Positions 1-6,621 of a stretch of 18,120 bases of DNA are shown here, in pieces (the first letter of the stretch is position 1; every line of letters begins with the position of its first letter). A model generated the notes under the pieces. It made no database searches. It was not told where the DNA came from and saw nothing but the letters and a program-made list of their open reading frames with translations. A program made the translations under genes and the position numbers. Source of the DNA: UBA5603 sp964501315 (GTDB lineage Bacteria > Bacillota_I > Bacilli_A > Izemoplasmatales > Hujiaoplasmataceae); contig CAZCSO010000024.1 of assembly GCA_964501315.1 (NCBI GenBank), positions 1 to 18,120 on the forward strand. Reading direction: 5' to 3'.

Positions 1-11
1 AATCCAATCAT
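1..11 (-). CDS. Start of next ABC-transporter gene (probable permease), partial
   Basis: On the minus strand the ATPase gene ends in TGA at 10-8, and an ATG at 11-9 overlaps it as ATGA, the classical translational-coupling overlap. The frame reads Met-Ile-Gly before leaving the window. In BMP-type nucleoside importers the ATPase gene is normally followed by two permease genes (NupP/NupQ-like), so this is most likely the start of the first permease. Only four codons are visible, so the call rests on the overlap and on known operon order. Confidence 0.35.
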
Positions 12-1561
12 GCCTGTTCACCTCGACTCTTTTGAAATTTTTCCTGAACCTTTGCACCAATCATGTACAGTCCGATTTCTTGAGGTGTGGTTTCTTTAGG
101 ATTAAGTTCGGCGACAATTTCGCCGTTGTACATCACCAAGATACGGTCGCTGACGTCAAAAACTTCTTCTAGTTCCAAACTAACCAATAAAACGCCTTTG
201 TTTTTGTCGCGTTCCTGAATAATGATTTTATGGATATTTTCGACAGCACCGATGTCCAGTCCTCGAGTTGGTTGTACGGCAACCAACAATTTCGCTTCAC
301 AATCGATTTCACGGGCGATGATGGCTTTTTGTTGGTTCCCACCACTCATGCTTCGAGCAATGGTTTCGGAGCCTTTGGAACTACGAATATCGAATTCTTC
401 GATAAGTCGATTCGCATGATCAGTCATTTTATCGAACTTAAGGAATCCATGATTATGATATTCTTCTAAGAAATATTTCTTTAATGCAAGATTTTGAGTC
501 AAATTGAAATCTAAAACCAATCCGAATTTATGGCGGTCTTCAGGAATATGACTCATCCCTTTTAAGTTACGATTTCTTATCGATAGTTTGGTTATATCTT
601 CACCATCTATGAATATGGATCCTGATGTGATTTTATCCAAACCAGTTATGCCGTAAACCAGTTCGCTTTGGCCGTTACCTTCAATTCCGGCAATACAGAC
701 AATTTCACCGGCATGAACTTGGAACGATACGTCGTTAACGGCATTATTCTTATGAAGTTTACTGGGAACAATCAAGTTCTTAACCTCAAAAATGACCTGA
801 TCGGTCTTTTTTGCTGGCGTTTTTTTGATGGATTCAATGCGACGACCCACCATCATTTCCGATAGTTCACTGATGGATGTATTAGCTACGTCAACCGTAC
901 CAATCATTTTCCCTTTTCTAAGAACCGAAACTCGATCCGATACCGCCATAATCTCATTGAGTTTATGGGAGATAAACAAAATCGATTTTCCTTCTTTGAT
1001 TAGGTTTTTCATGATTTTCATCAGTTCATCGATTTCTTGAGGTGTTAAAACGGCTGTTGGTTCATCAAAAATCAAGATTTCGTTTTCACGATACAGCATT
1101 TTCAGGATTTCTACGCGTTGTTGCATCCCAACCGAAATGTCTTCGATCTTCGCGTCTATATCCACACGCAAGTTGAATTTATCGCTTAATTCCAATACTT
1201 TTTTTCGGGTCTCTTTCATGGTTAAGAAACCATATTTTGTCGGTTCCGCTCCTAAGATAATGTTTTCTAAAACTGTGAATACCTCCACCAACTTAAAGTG
1301 TTGGTGGACCATTCCAATTCCAAGATCATTGGCATCATTAGGGTTGGCAATATGGACGATTTCTCCGTTTTTACGAATTTCCCCTTTTTCAGGAACATAA
1401 AGACCGAATAACACACTCATTAAGGTTGATTTCCCCGCTCCGTTTTCACCTAACAGAGCGTGAATTTCCCCTTTTTTAAGTTTTAGAGTGATGTCGTCAT
1501 TGGCTTTGATTCCCGGAAATTCTTTGGTAATATTGTTCATCTCTATAATATACTCGTTCAT
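8..1561 (-). CDS. Double-domain ABC transporter ATPase, NupO/YufO-like (nucleoside/BMP-type importer)
   Basis: This 517-residue protein carries two fused nucleotide-binding domains and would energise a nucleoside-type importer at the inner face of the membrane. NBD1 is intact: Walker A GENGAGKST at about 38-46, signature ISVGMQQRV at 142-150, Walker B ILIFDEPTA at 162-170 and the H-loop His at 199. NBD2 is partly degenerate: its P-loop reads GIEGNGQSE (292-300), lacking the Walker Lys, and Walker B reads LLVAVQPTRGLD (425-436), lacking the acidic pair, although the signature MSGGNQQK (405-412) is kept. That asymmetry is typical of the RbsA/NupO/YufO family. The start ATG has GAGG about 7 nt upstream. 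It lies 112 bp downstream of the BMP lipoprotein gene, past a terminator and behind its own promoter. A guanosine/purine nucleoside substrate is inferred from the BMP partner; the sequence does not fix it. Confidence 0.9.
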   Translation of the reverse strand: MNEYIIEMNNITKEFPGIKANDDITLKLKKGEIHALLGENGAGKSTLMSVLFGLYVPEKGEIRKNGEIVHIANPNDANDLGIGMVHQHFKLVEVFTVLENIILGAEPTKYGFLTMKETRKKVLELSDKFNLRVDIDAKIEDISVGMQQRVEILKMLYRENEILIFDEPTAVLTPQEIDELMKIMKNLIKEGKSILFISHKLNEIMAVSDRVSVLRKGKMIGTVDVANTSISELSEMMVGRRIESIKKTPAKKTDQVIFEVKNLIVPSKLHKNNAVNDVSFQVHAGEIVCIAGIEGNGQSELVYGITGLDKITSGSIFIDGEDITKLSIRNRNLKGMSHIPEDRHKFGLVLDFNLTQNLALKKYFLEEYHNHGFLKFDKMTDHANRLIEEFDIRSSKGSETIARSMSGGNQQKAIIAREIDCEAKLLVAVQPTRGLDIGAVENIHKIIIQERDKNKGVLLVSLELEEVFDVSDRILVMYNGEIVAELNPKETTPQEIGLYMIGAKVQEKFQKSRGEQA

Positions 1562-1602
1562 TCGCAGCCTCTATCTATTAAAGATTTCAAAAATATGCAT
1601 TT

Positions 1603-1610
1603 ATTATAGC
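1603..1610 (-). promoter_or_regulatory. Extended -10 promoter for the NupO-like ATPase gene
   Basis: On the minus strand the sequence reads TGCTATAAT, a perfect -10 hexamer (1608-1603) with the TGn extension. It lies directly downstream of the terminator of the preceding lipoprotein gene. No good -35 is present at 16-18 nt (TTTTCT at best), which extended -10 promoters tolerate. The predicted start near 1596 gives a leader of about 35 nt with an SD site (GAGG). Confidence 0.6.
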
Positions 1611-1619
1611 ATGGGGGAC

Positions 1620-1646
1620 AAAAAAAGAAAAGGGCAAGCCCTTTTC
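1620..1646 (-). terminator. Rho-independent terminator after the BMP lipoprotein gene
   Basis: The inverted repeat GAAAAGGGC (1627-1635) / GCCCTTTTC (1638-1646) forms a 9-bp stem with a very tight loop. On the minus strand it is followed at once by seven T residues (1626-1620). It begins 27 nt after the stop codon of the BMP gene and separates that gene from the ATPase gene, so binding-protein mRNA should exceed ATPase mRNA. Confidence 0.8.
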
Positions 1647-1673
1647 AAAAAATCAAGTTTTTTTATAAGCTAA

Positions 1674-2759
1674 TTAAGCTGCGTAGTCAACCGTAACTTT
1701 AGCAACAACTGGAGCCGTAGCCGTTACATTGCTAACAACGATCGTTCCATTAACTAATTTGTCAAAAATAGCATTGTATTGAGTTACTGTGAAGGTTTCA
1801 AACTTCCAAGAAGCCGTAGCGGTTGGTAAACCAATACCATTCGTAGTAGCACCTAACGTAGCTGTTTCGCCAGCCATGTCAGCAGGCCAAGCCATTTCGT
1901 TTCCGTAGAAAGCTGTTAAAGAATCAACAACTGAGATCGTTAATCCCTTCATAGCAGACGTAATGATAACGCCTTCTGTAGATTCAGCAACTTGGTCAAC
2001 GTCAACACCGATAACTTTTCCATCTTCTGAATTTTCAGCAGCAGCAACAACACTGGTGTATAATTTTCCACCGCATGCGAAGACTACTTCTGTTCCAGCA
2101 GCATACCAGCCATCCATTTTGGTTTCTAAAGCATCGCTACCTTCAAAAGCGTCAGCATAATAATATTTAATGCTAACTGCGCCAACAGCGAGGGTTAATT
2201 CATTGGCAGCGTATTCAGCACCTTGAACAAATCCATAACCATAACGGACAACAGCGGGAAGAGCCATTCCACCAACAAAGCCGAGTTCTCTGTAACCATC
2301 GATAACAGCAGCGTAACCAGCTAAGAATCCAGCTTGTTCTTCTTGATAAAGAATGTTGTGGGTGTTTTCAGCGGTGAAATACGTTGTGTAATCTCCAGCT
2401 TGTGGTGTTCCATCAAGTAATAAGAAAGCTACTTCTGGATAATCATCTTGAACTTCATAAATAGCCGTTTCGAAGAGGTAACCTGGGCAAACAACTACTT
2501 TTGCACCTTTTTCAATGGCGCTTTTGATTGAAGCAACACGGGCAGCGTTGCTATCTTCGGTTGGACGATAGTAGGCGTAGGTCTTGTCATTGGCTTCAGC
2601 ATATTGCTTTACACCGTTCCAAGCGCCTTCATTGAATGACTTGTCATCAATGTTTCCAACGTCGGTTACTAATGCGATTTCGTAGGTCTTTTCAGCGCAA
2701 GCAACGAAACCAAGTACTACTAAAAATGCGACTAATAAAACACTAAAAACTTTTTTCAT
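1674..2759 (-). CDS. BMP/PnrA-family nucleoside-binding lipoprotein
   Basis: This 361-residue protein is the extracytoplasmic substrate-binding component of the adjacent importer. A lipoprotein signal peptide is visible: MKK, a hydrophobic stretch, then the lipobox FVAC with the lipid-modified Cys at residue 21. The mature protein opens with the family hallmark ALVTDVGNIDDKSFNEGAWNG (about residues 29-49). It also shows the BMP-type stretches AGFLAGYAA, FVGGMALPAV and GVDVD expected of a type I periplasmic-binding fold. The start ATG has an excellent SD site (GGAGGAG). The gene has its own consensus-like promoter upstream and a terminator immediately downstream. Family members bind purine nucleosides (Treponema PnrA, Bacillus NupN) or act as surface antigens (Borrelia BmpA). 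The neighbouring NupO-like ATPase supports nucleoside import; the exact ligand is not determined. Confidence 0.92.
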   Translation of the reverse strand: MKKVFSVLLVAFLVVLGFVACAEKTYEIALVTDVGNIDDKSFNEGAWNGVKQYAEANDKTYAYYRPTEDSNAARVASIKSAIEKGAKVVVCPGYLFETAIYEVQDDYPEVAFLLLDGTPQAGDYTTYFTAENTHNILYQEEQAGFLAGYAAVIDGYRELGFVGGMALPAVVRYGYGFVQGAEYAANELTLAVGAVSIKYYYADAFEGSDALETKMDGWYAAGTEVVFACGGKLYTSVVAAAENSEDGKVIGVDVDQVAESTEGVIITSAMKGLTISVVDSLTAFYGNEMAWPADMAGETATLGATTNGIGLPTATASWKFETFTVTQYNAIFDKLVNGTIVVSNVTATAPVVAKVTVDYAA

Positions 2760-2789
2760 TTTTCTCCTCCATAAAATATTTCTTTAATC

Positions 2790-2818
2790 ATTATAACCCG
2801 TAAATCACAAAAAGTAAA
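2790..2818 (-). promoter_or_regulatory. Sigma-A type promoter of the BMP lipoprotein gene
   Basis: On the minus strand a -35 box TTTACT (2818-2813; 4 of 6 consensus) is followed by a 17-nt spacer and a perfect -10 TATAAT (2795-2790). Transcription would start near 2783 and give a short leader carrying the GGAGGAG ribosome site. Confidence 0.7.
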
Positions 2819-2838
2819 TGAATAATTGACCGTTCATT
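2817..2838. promoter_or_regulatory. Inverted repeat at the -35 of the BMP promoter, possible operator
   Basis: AATGAA (2817-2822) and TTCATT (2833-2838) are exact reverse complements separated by 10 nt. The left arm touches the -35 box of the BMP gene promoter, which is a plausible position for a repressor or activator site. Six-base arms can arise by chance in AT-rich DNA, so support is modest. Confidence 0.3.
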
Positions 2839-2880
2839 CGATAAAAAAACAGCGCTTCCATTTTCTTTCTCATTCATGAA

Positions 2881-2918
2881 AAGAAATGAAAAAGACTGGC
2901 ATTATCAGTCCAGTCTTT
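2881..2918 (-). terminator. Rho-independent terminator of the phn operon
   Basis: AAAGACTGG (2891-2899) pairs with CCAGTCTTT (2910-2918) around a 10-nt loop. On the minus strand the stem is followed by a T-rich tract (TTTTTCATTTCTTTTC). It starts 17 nt beyond the stop codon of the last phn gene and closes that operon before the BMP promoter. Confidence 0.75.
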
Positions 2919-2935
2919 CATTAGTAATCGAATGG

Positions 2936-3751
2936 TTAAATAAGTTTCTCTCTGAGTTTAGCTGAGATTTGATCGACGCTCATAATGATAATGATAATAA
3001 TGATTAGAATCATCCCTACCGTATCGTAGTTAGCGAATCTAATTGCTAAGGTCATCAGCGCACCCAATTGTCCAGCGCCAACAATCCCTAAAATACTAGC
3101 AGAACGGACGTTGATATCAAGACGATACAAGGCGATGGATGAAAAATCAGCGGAGACTTGCGGAATGACCGCAAAGCGAATCTTTTGAAGCAAGGAAGCG
3201 CCAACGGCATCCAAGGCTTCAATTGCTCCTCTATCCATATTATCAATCATTTCACCATATAGTTTGCCAATCATACCAATGGAGTGAAGACCAATGACCA
3301 AAACCCCGGTAAAGGCATTCATTCCAAATCCTTTGATAAGAATGATACCGAGCACGATTTCTGGGAATACGCGAATCATGACCAATAAGACTTCGCCAAT
3401 CTTTGAACCCACTTTCCCAGAAATATTTTTACTGGCTAGAAATCCGAACGGAAGTGCCAAAATGGCACCAATCAGTGTTCCGATGAATCCAATTGCCAAG
3501 GTCTCTAAACAGATGAATAGAATTCCTTCGGTAAAATAATACTCACCAAAACCCAAAAAGAACTCCCAATTGATGTTCGACATTTGCCGAGCCATATCTT
3601 TCAACGTAAAGCTGGCCATTTGTAATCGTAAAGGATTGATTTCCGCCCCATTAAACGATACGAGGACTAAATAGACAACCACAAAAAAGATAATTGAATT
3701 CAATATCCAAATTTTCGGTTTTTGTTTCAGTTTCTTTTCGAGTTTTGTCAT
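2936..3751 (-). CDS. phnE: PhnE-like ABC transporter permease (second permease)
   Basis: This 271-residue polytopic membrane protein is one of two permeases of the phosphonate-type importer. About six hydrophobic segments are visible (near 15-33, 77-104, 122-142, 147-162, 210-235 and 240-258). The EAA loop that contacts the ATPase reads EALDAVGASLLQKIRFAVIPQ, and the PhnE-type motif RSASILGIVGAGQLG lies near the C-terminus. Its ATG overlaps the TGA of the upstream permease gene as ATGA, so the two are translationally coupled. A run of consecutive Ile codons lies in the last helix and is drawn from a simple ATT/ATC repeat. A terminator follows. Family assignment is firm; the transported compound is not fixed by the sequence. 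Confidence 0.88.
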   Translation of the reverse strand: MTKLEKKLKQKPKIWILNSIIFFVVVYLVLVSFNGAEINPLRLQMASFTLKDMARQMSNINWEFFLGFGEYYFTEGILFICLETLAIGFIGTLIGAILALPFGFLASKNISGKVGSKIGEVLLVMIRVFPEIVLGIILIKGFGMNAFTGVLVIGLHSIGMIGKLYGEMIDNMDRGAIEALDAVGASLLQKIRFAVIPQVSADFSSIALYRLDINVRSASILGIVGAGQLGALMTLAIRFANYDTVGMILIIIIIIIMSVDQISAKLREKLI

Positions 3752-4560
3752 TGTAGTTTCCCCCTCGTATAATTCGATAGAAACTGAATAATCAAAACAA
3801 CGACCAACATAACCAAAACCGTAATGCCAACTTTATCATACTCAGCGCCCTCAACGCCATCGGCGATGACCATACCGAGCCCTCCGGCTCCAAAGTATCC
3901 AAATATTGCCGAAGCCCGAACATTAATCTCAAAGATATAAATAAGATAACTGATATAAACAGGGAATACTTGTGGAAAAACCGATTTATATAACGCTTGT
4001 GTCTTGGTGGCTCCCACGGATTCTAACGCTTCATAAGGATTCATATCGACCGTTTCAATAACATCATATAGCATCTTGGCCATAATTCCAAAAGAAAACA
4101 ACGTAATGGCTATGATACCCGGTAACACCCCACTGCCAACAAGTAAAACAAAAAAAATGGCTAAAAAAACAACGGGAATGGCTCGTATAAAATTCAAGAT
4201 AAAACGCACGGGTTGATAAACCCATTTTATTTTCGTTATATTTTTAGCGCACAAGATTGCGACTGGGATTGCCATAACAGATCCAATGACAGTACCACCA
4301 AAGGCCATTGACATCGTATCAATCAAGGGATCAACCAAATGAACGCTGTATCCAAAATAATCACCCCAAGTCGAGTAGGGACTAGGCGTGAACATCTTCT
4401 TGAGAATGATACCCAGTTCTGTTGGTTTAAAGAACGGAGGTTTGACAAACAAAAACAATGAAAAAATGGCAACTAATACAAAAAGAACACCGACAACAAA
4501 CCACAGTTTGCTCGTGGGTTTTTGAACGATGGCACCGGATGATAACTCAAATTGTTTCAT
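3748..4560 (-). CDS. phnE: PhnE-like ABC transporter permease (first permease)
   Basis: This polytopic permease of 270 residues pairs with the downstream PhnE to form the membrane channel. It has a cytoplasmic N-terminus, a first helix near 22-42, the EAA loop EALESVGATKTQALYKSVFPQ, and the motif RASAIFGYFGAGGLG typical of PhnE. I chose the ATG at 4560-4558 because GGGTGAT, matching the 3' part of the anti-SD complement, lies just upstream. An in-frame GTG at 4569 would add three residues but sits inside that site. The gene overlaps the 3' end of phnC by 14 bp and ends in TGA overlapping the next start. The two permeases share family motifs but differ in sequence, which fits a heterodimer. 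Confidence 0.88.
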   Translation of the reverse strand: MKQFELSSGAIVQKPTSKLWFVVGVLFVLVAIFSLFLFVKPPFFKPTELGIILKKMFTPSPYSTWGDYFGYSVHLVDPLIDTMSMAFGGTVIGSVMAIPVAILCAKNITKIKWVYQPVRFILNFIRAIPVVFLAIFFVLLVGSGVLPGIIAITLFSFGIMAKMLYDVIETVDMNPYEALESVGATKTQALYKSVFPQVFPVYISYLIYIFEINVRASAIFGYFGAGGLGMVIADGVEGAEYDKVGITVLVMLVVVLIIQFLSNYTRGKLQ

Positions 4561-5326
4561 CGATATCACCCAATACTTCGTCGGATTTCAAGGAACGTCC
4601 GTAAATTGTGACCAACATCTCCTCACTGATGCCTTGAGAAGGCCCGTCATAAACAATTTCTCCGGCTTTAATACCGATGATACGGGTTGCGTATTTTAAC
4701 GCCAAATCAACGTGATGCATATTTGCGATCACGGTGATTCCCATTTGTTGGTTGATTCGTTTAAAATCGTTCATGACAACAATTGTGGTAATCGGGTCAA
4801 GCGAGGCGACCGGTTCATCGGCTAAGATGATTTTCGGTTTTTGAGCCAAAGCGCGTGCTAACGCAACGCGTTGCTGTTGTCCTCCGGATAATTGATCGGC
4901 ACGAATAAAGGCTTTGTCCAATATCCCCATGGTTTCAATCGCTTCTAACGCCAACAGTTTGTCTTCTTTTGGGAAGAGACCGAACAACGTTTTAAGGGTA
5001 GAGTGGTACGCCACCCTACCCGATAGAACGTTGTTATAAACCGAAGTACGTTTAACTAAATTGAAGGATTGAAAGATCATTCCGATGTTGCGACGTAGCA
5101 TTCTTAGTTTATCGCCGCTTAACGACGATACTTCAACGTCATCGACGAAAATTTGACCGGAAGTTGATTCAATCATCCGATTAACCAGTCGTAGTAACGT
5201 TGATTTGCCGGCACCCGAAAGACCAATGATTGCCACAAATTCGCCATCCTGGATTTCTAAGTTAATATTCTTTAAAGCTTCAACCCCGTTGGGATAGGTT
5301 TTTGCGACATTAATAAATTTAATCAA
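4547..5326 (-). CDS. phnC: PhnC-like ABC transporter ATPase
   Basis: This single-NBD ATPase of about 259 residues powers the phosphonate-type importer. All catalytic motifs are intact: Walker A GLSGAGKST (about 35-43), Q-loop FQSFN, signature LSGGQQQRV (about 146-154), Walker B IILADEP (about 166-172) and a switch His in ANMHHVD. The N-terminus IKFINVAKTYPNGVEAL matches the PhnC subfamily. No ATG is available. I prefer the TTG at 5326-5324, which gives a family-like N-terminus and has GGA 9 nt upstream; a second TTG at 5335 is three codons earlier. In-frame TAG lies just before it, so the start must be in this stretch. The poor start and weak SD probably lower its translation relative to phnD, whose stop is about 33 nt upstream. 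Confidence 0.9.
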   Translation of the reverse strand: MIKFINVAKTYPNGVEALKNINLEIQDGEFVAIIGLSGAGKSTLLRLVNRMIESTSGQIFVDDVEVSSLSGDKLRMLRRNIGMIFQSFNLVKRTSVYNNVLSGRVAYHSTLKTLFGLFPKEDKLLALEAIETMGILDKAFIRADQLSGGQQQRVALARALAQKPKIILADEPVASLDPITTIVVMNDFKRINQQMGITVIANMHHVDLALKYATRIIGIKAGEIVYDGPSQGISEEMLVTIYGRSLKSDEVLGDIDETI

Positions 5327-5359
5327 TCTAGTCAATCCAATCTATAATGGTATCTAAAA

Positions 5360-6427
5360 TTAGTCTTCTTCTGGGAAATCTTCTGGATGTAAGAACTTCC
5401 AAACTTCGCGTTCACCATCGTAGTCAGCATCTTCTGCTAAAAGGTAACCGGAATGTTGATAAATTTGGAGAGCGGCAGCACCATCAACATCCAATAAAGC
5501 GGCAAAGAATGCATCGGCGATAGCACTTCTTAATTCATCGGATAAGAAAGAGACAGTCGTAATGGTATCGTTGTAGATTTGTGGTGACAAAGCAACAACT
5601 TTGGTTTCTGTGAATGGAGTTAGTCCTGGGTGAGCTTCTTTCCATGCGTTATATGCATCGGCATGGTTACGAGCATCAAGGAATGTAAAGACAGCATCCA
5701 CTTCATCGTTTAATAATGCTAAAACGGCGTTTTGATGTCCACCAATGGTAAATGCTTTAACTTCTCCGTTGGCGGCGTTAGGTGTATCACTAACAAATTT
5801 TAAACCATTTTCTTGGAGTAACATGGTTGGATAAACATAACCAGATCCTGAGGTTGATGATTGAGTACCAACGGTTTTACCTTTGATTTGGGTAACCCAT
5901 CCGCCATCTTTCCAAGCATCATAGTCTTCATTTCTAACTAACAACATCGATGGATAAGATGAGGTTTTGGCAGTAGCGTGGTATTGCGCTTCATAGCCAG
6001 TGGCATTAATGTTTGCAATCCAATCTTCATTGGACAATTGGTTTCCTTCAGCATCCAATTGTGCAGCATACGCTTTCCGAACCGATGTCAACAATACATT
6101 GAACTTATCGGGATAGGTGAGCGTTGCGAATGCATATTGTTGCGCAGTGAGGAAGCCGACATGAACCGTTCCTGAATCCATGGCTTCAACTACGGCTTGA
6201 TAGGATGTTCCGATGGAAATGGAAACATTGATATCAAATCCTTTTTTAGCAATTTCAGTTTCGAGAATGGTTTCTAACGTTCTTAATTTGGTTAAGAGTT
6301 CGGTATCAACCGATGAGGATGGGACAAATTGAACATAAAGCGTTGTTGGATCGCCTTCTTTTTTATCGCAGGCGAACATTGTGACAGCTAAAAACAGTGC
6401 TACAAATACCAATAAAAACTTCTTCAT
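5360..6427 (-). CDS. phnD: PhnD-like substrate-binding lipoprotein (phosphonate/phosphite class)
   Basis: This extracytoplasmic binding protein of 355 residues is the first gene of the phn operon. It begins MKK, has a hydrophobic signal and a lipobox MFAC with the lipid-bearing Cys at residue 20. PhnD family features include FVPSSSVD near the start of the mature domain, YQAVVEAMDSGTVHVGFL, the SSTSGSGYVYP ligand-pocket stretch, and IGGHQNAVLALLNDEVDAV. The ATG at 6427-6425 is chosen over one 19 codons upstream because AAAGGAG lies 7 nt before it and it places the signal peptide at the N-terminus. The family includes phosphonate and phosphite binders, but also the mycoplasma p37/Cypl lipoprotein, reported to bind thiamine compounds. 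The ligand is therefore open. Confidence 0.88.
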   Translation of the reverse strand: MKKFLLVFVALFLAVTMFACDKKEGDPTTLYVQFVPSSSVDTELLTKLRTLETILETEIAKKGFDINVSISIGTSYQAVVEAMDSGTVHVGFLTAQQYAFATLTYPDKFNVLLTSVRKAYAAQLDAEGNQLSNEDWIANINATGYEAQYHATAKTSSYPSMLLVRNEDYDAWKDGGWVTQIKGKTVGTQSSTSGSGYVYPTMLLQENGLKFVSDTPNAANGEVKAFTIGGHQNAVLALLNDEVDAVFTFLDARNHADAYNAWKEAHPGLTPFTETKVVALSPQIYNDTITTVSFLSDELRSAIADAFFAALLDVDGAAALQIYQHSGYLLAEDADYDGEREVWKFLHPEDFPEED

Positions 6428-6453
6428 TTTCTTCTCCTTTTTTTCTCTAAATT

Positions 6454-6485
6454 TTTGATACATATACTTTGATATACATATCAAA
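6454..6485. promoter_or_regulatory. Palindrome plus direct repeat at the phnD transcription start
   Basis: TTTGATAT (6468-6475) and ATATCAAA (6478-6485) are perfect 8-bp arms with a 2-nt centre. A partial copy, TTTGATACATATAC (6454-6467), abuts it on the downstream side. The perfect palindrome covers about +1 to +16 of the phnD transcript, where a repressor would block initiation or early elongation. In RNA it could also form a 5' stem-loop. Confidence 0.5.
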
Positions 6486-6489
6486 CTTG

Positions 6490-6518
6490 ATTATACGTGT
6501 ATAAAATATCCTTGTCAA
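6490..6518 (-). promoter_or_regulatory. Perfect consensus sigma-A promoter of the phn operon
   Basis: On the minus strand: TTGACA (6518-6513), exactly 17 nt, then TATAAT (6495-6490), a full consensus match. Within it TTATAC (6491-6496) and GTATAA (6499-6504) form a palindrome around GT that overlaps the -10 box and spacer. Transcription should begin near 6483, giving a leader of about 56 nt. A promoter this strong next to operator-like palindromes suggests a repressible operon. Confidence 0.85.
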
Positions 6519-6575
6519 TGAAAGATGGGATATTCATACGATAAATAAATGATAGATATGTGATGTTTTTATATA

Positions 6576-6610
6576 AAGAAAAAACGACATAAAAATCATG
6601 TCATTTTTCT
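6576..6610 (-). terminator. Rho-independent terminator of the FAD oxidoreductase gene
   Basis: In the minus-strand RNA, AAAAAUGACAU (6608-6598) pairs with AUGUCGUUUUU (6590-6580), including one U-G wobble, around a 7-nt loop. It runs into a T-rich stretch. It lies just past the TAA of the oxidoreductase gene and before the phnD promoter. Confidence 0.65.
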
Positions 6611-6621
6611 TTCATTATGAT

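Noticed and set aside
222..1400. Several plus-strand reading frames opposite the NupO-like ATPase
   Set aside because: They are antisense to a gene with intact family motifs and show no ribosome sites or domain features of their own.
2760..2935. Purine riboswitch upstream of the BMP lipoprotein gene
   Set aside because: The space between promoter and ATG is about 24 nt, too short for an aptamer; the upstream stem belongs to the phn terminator.
6428..6490. Riboswitch (for example TPP) in the phnD leader
   Set aside because: The leader is only about 56 nt and shows none of the conserved TPP core; only a simple palindrome is present.
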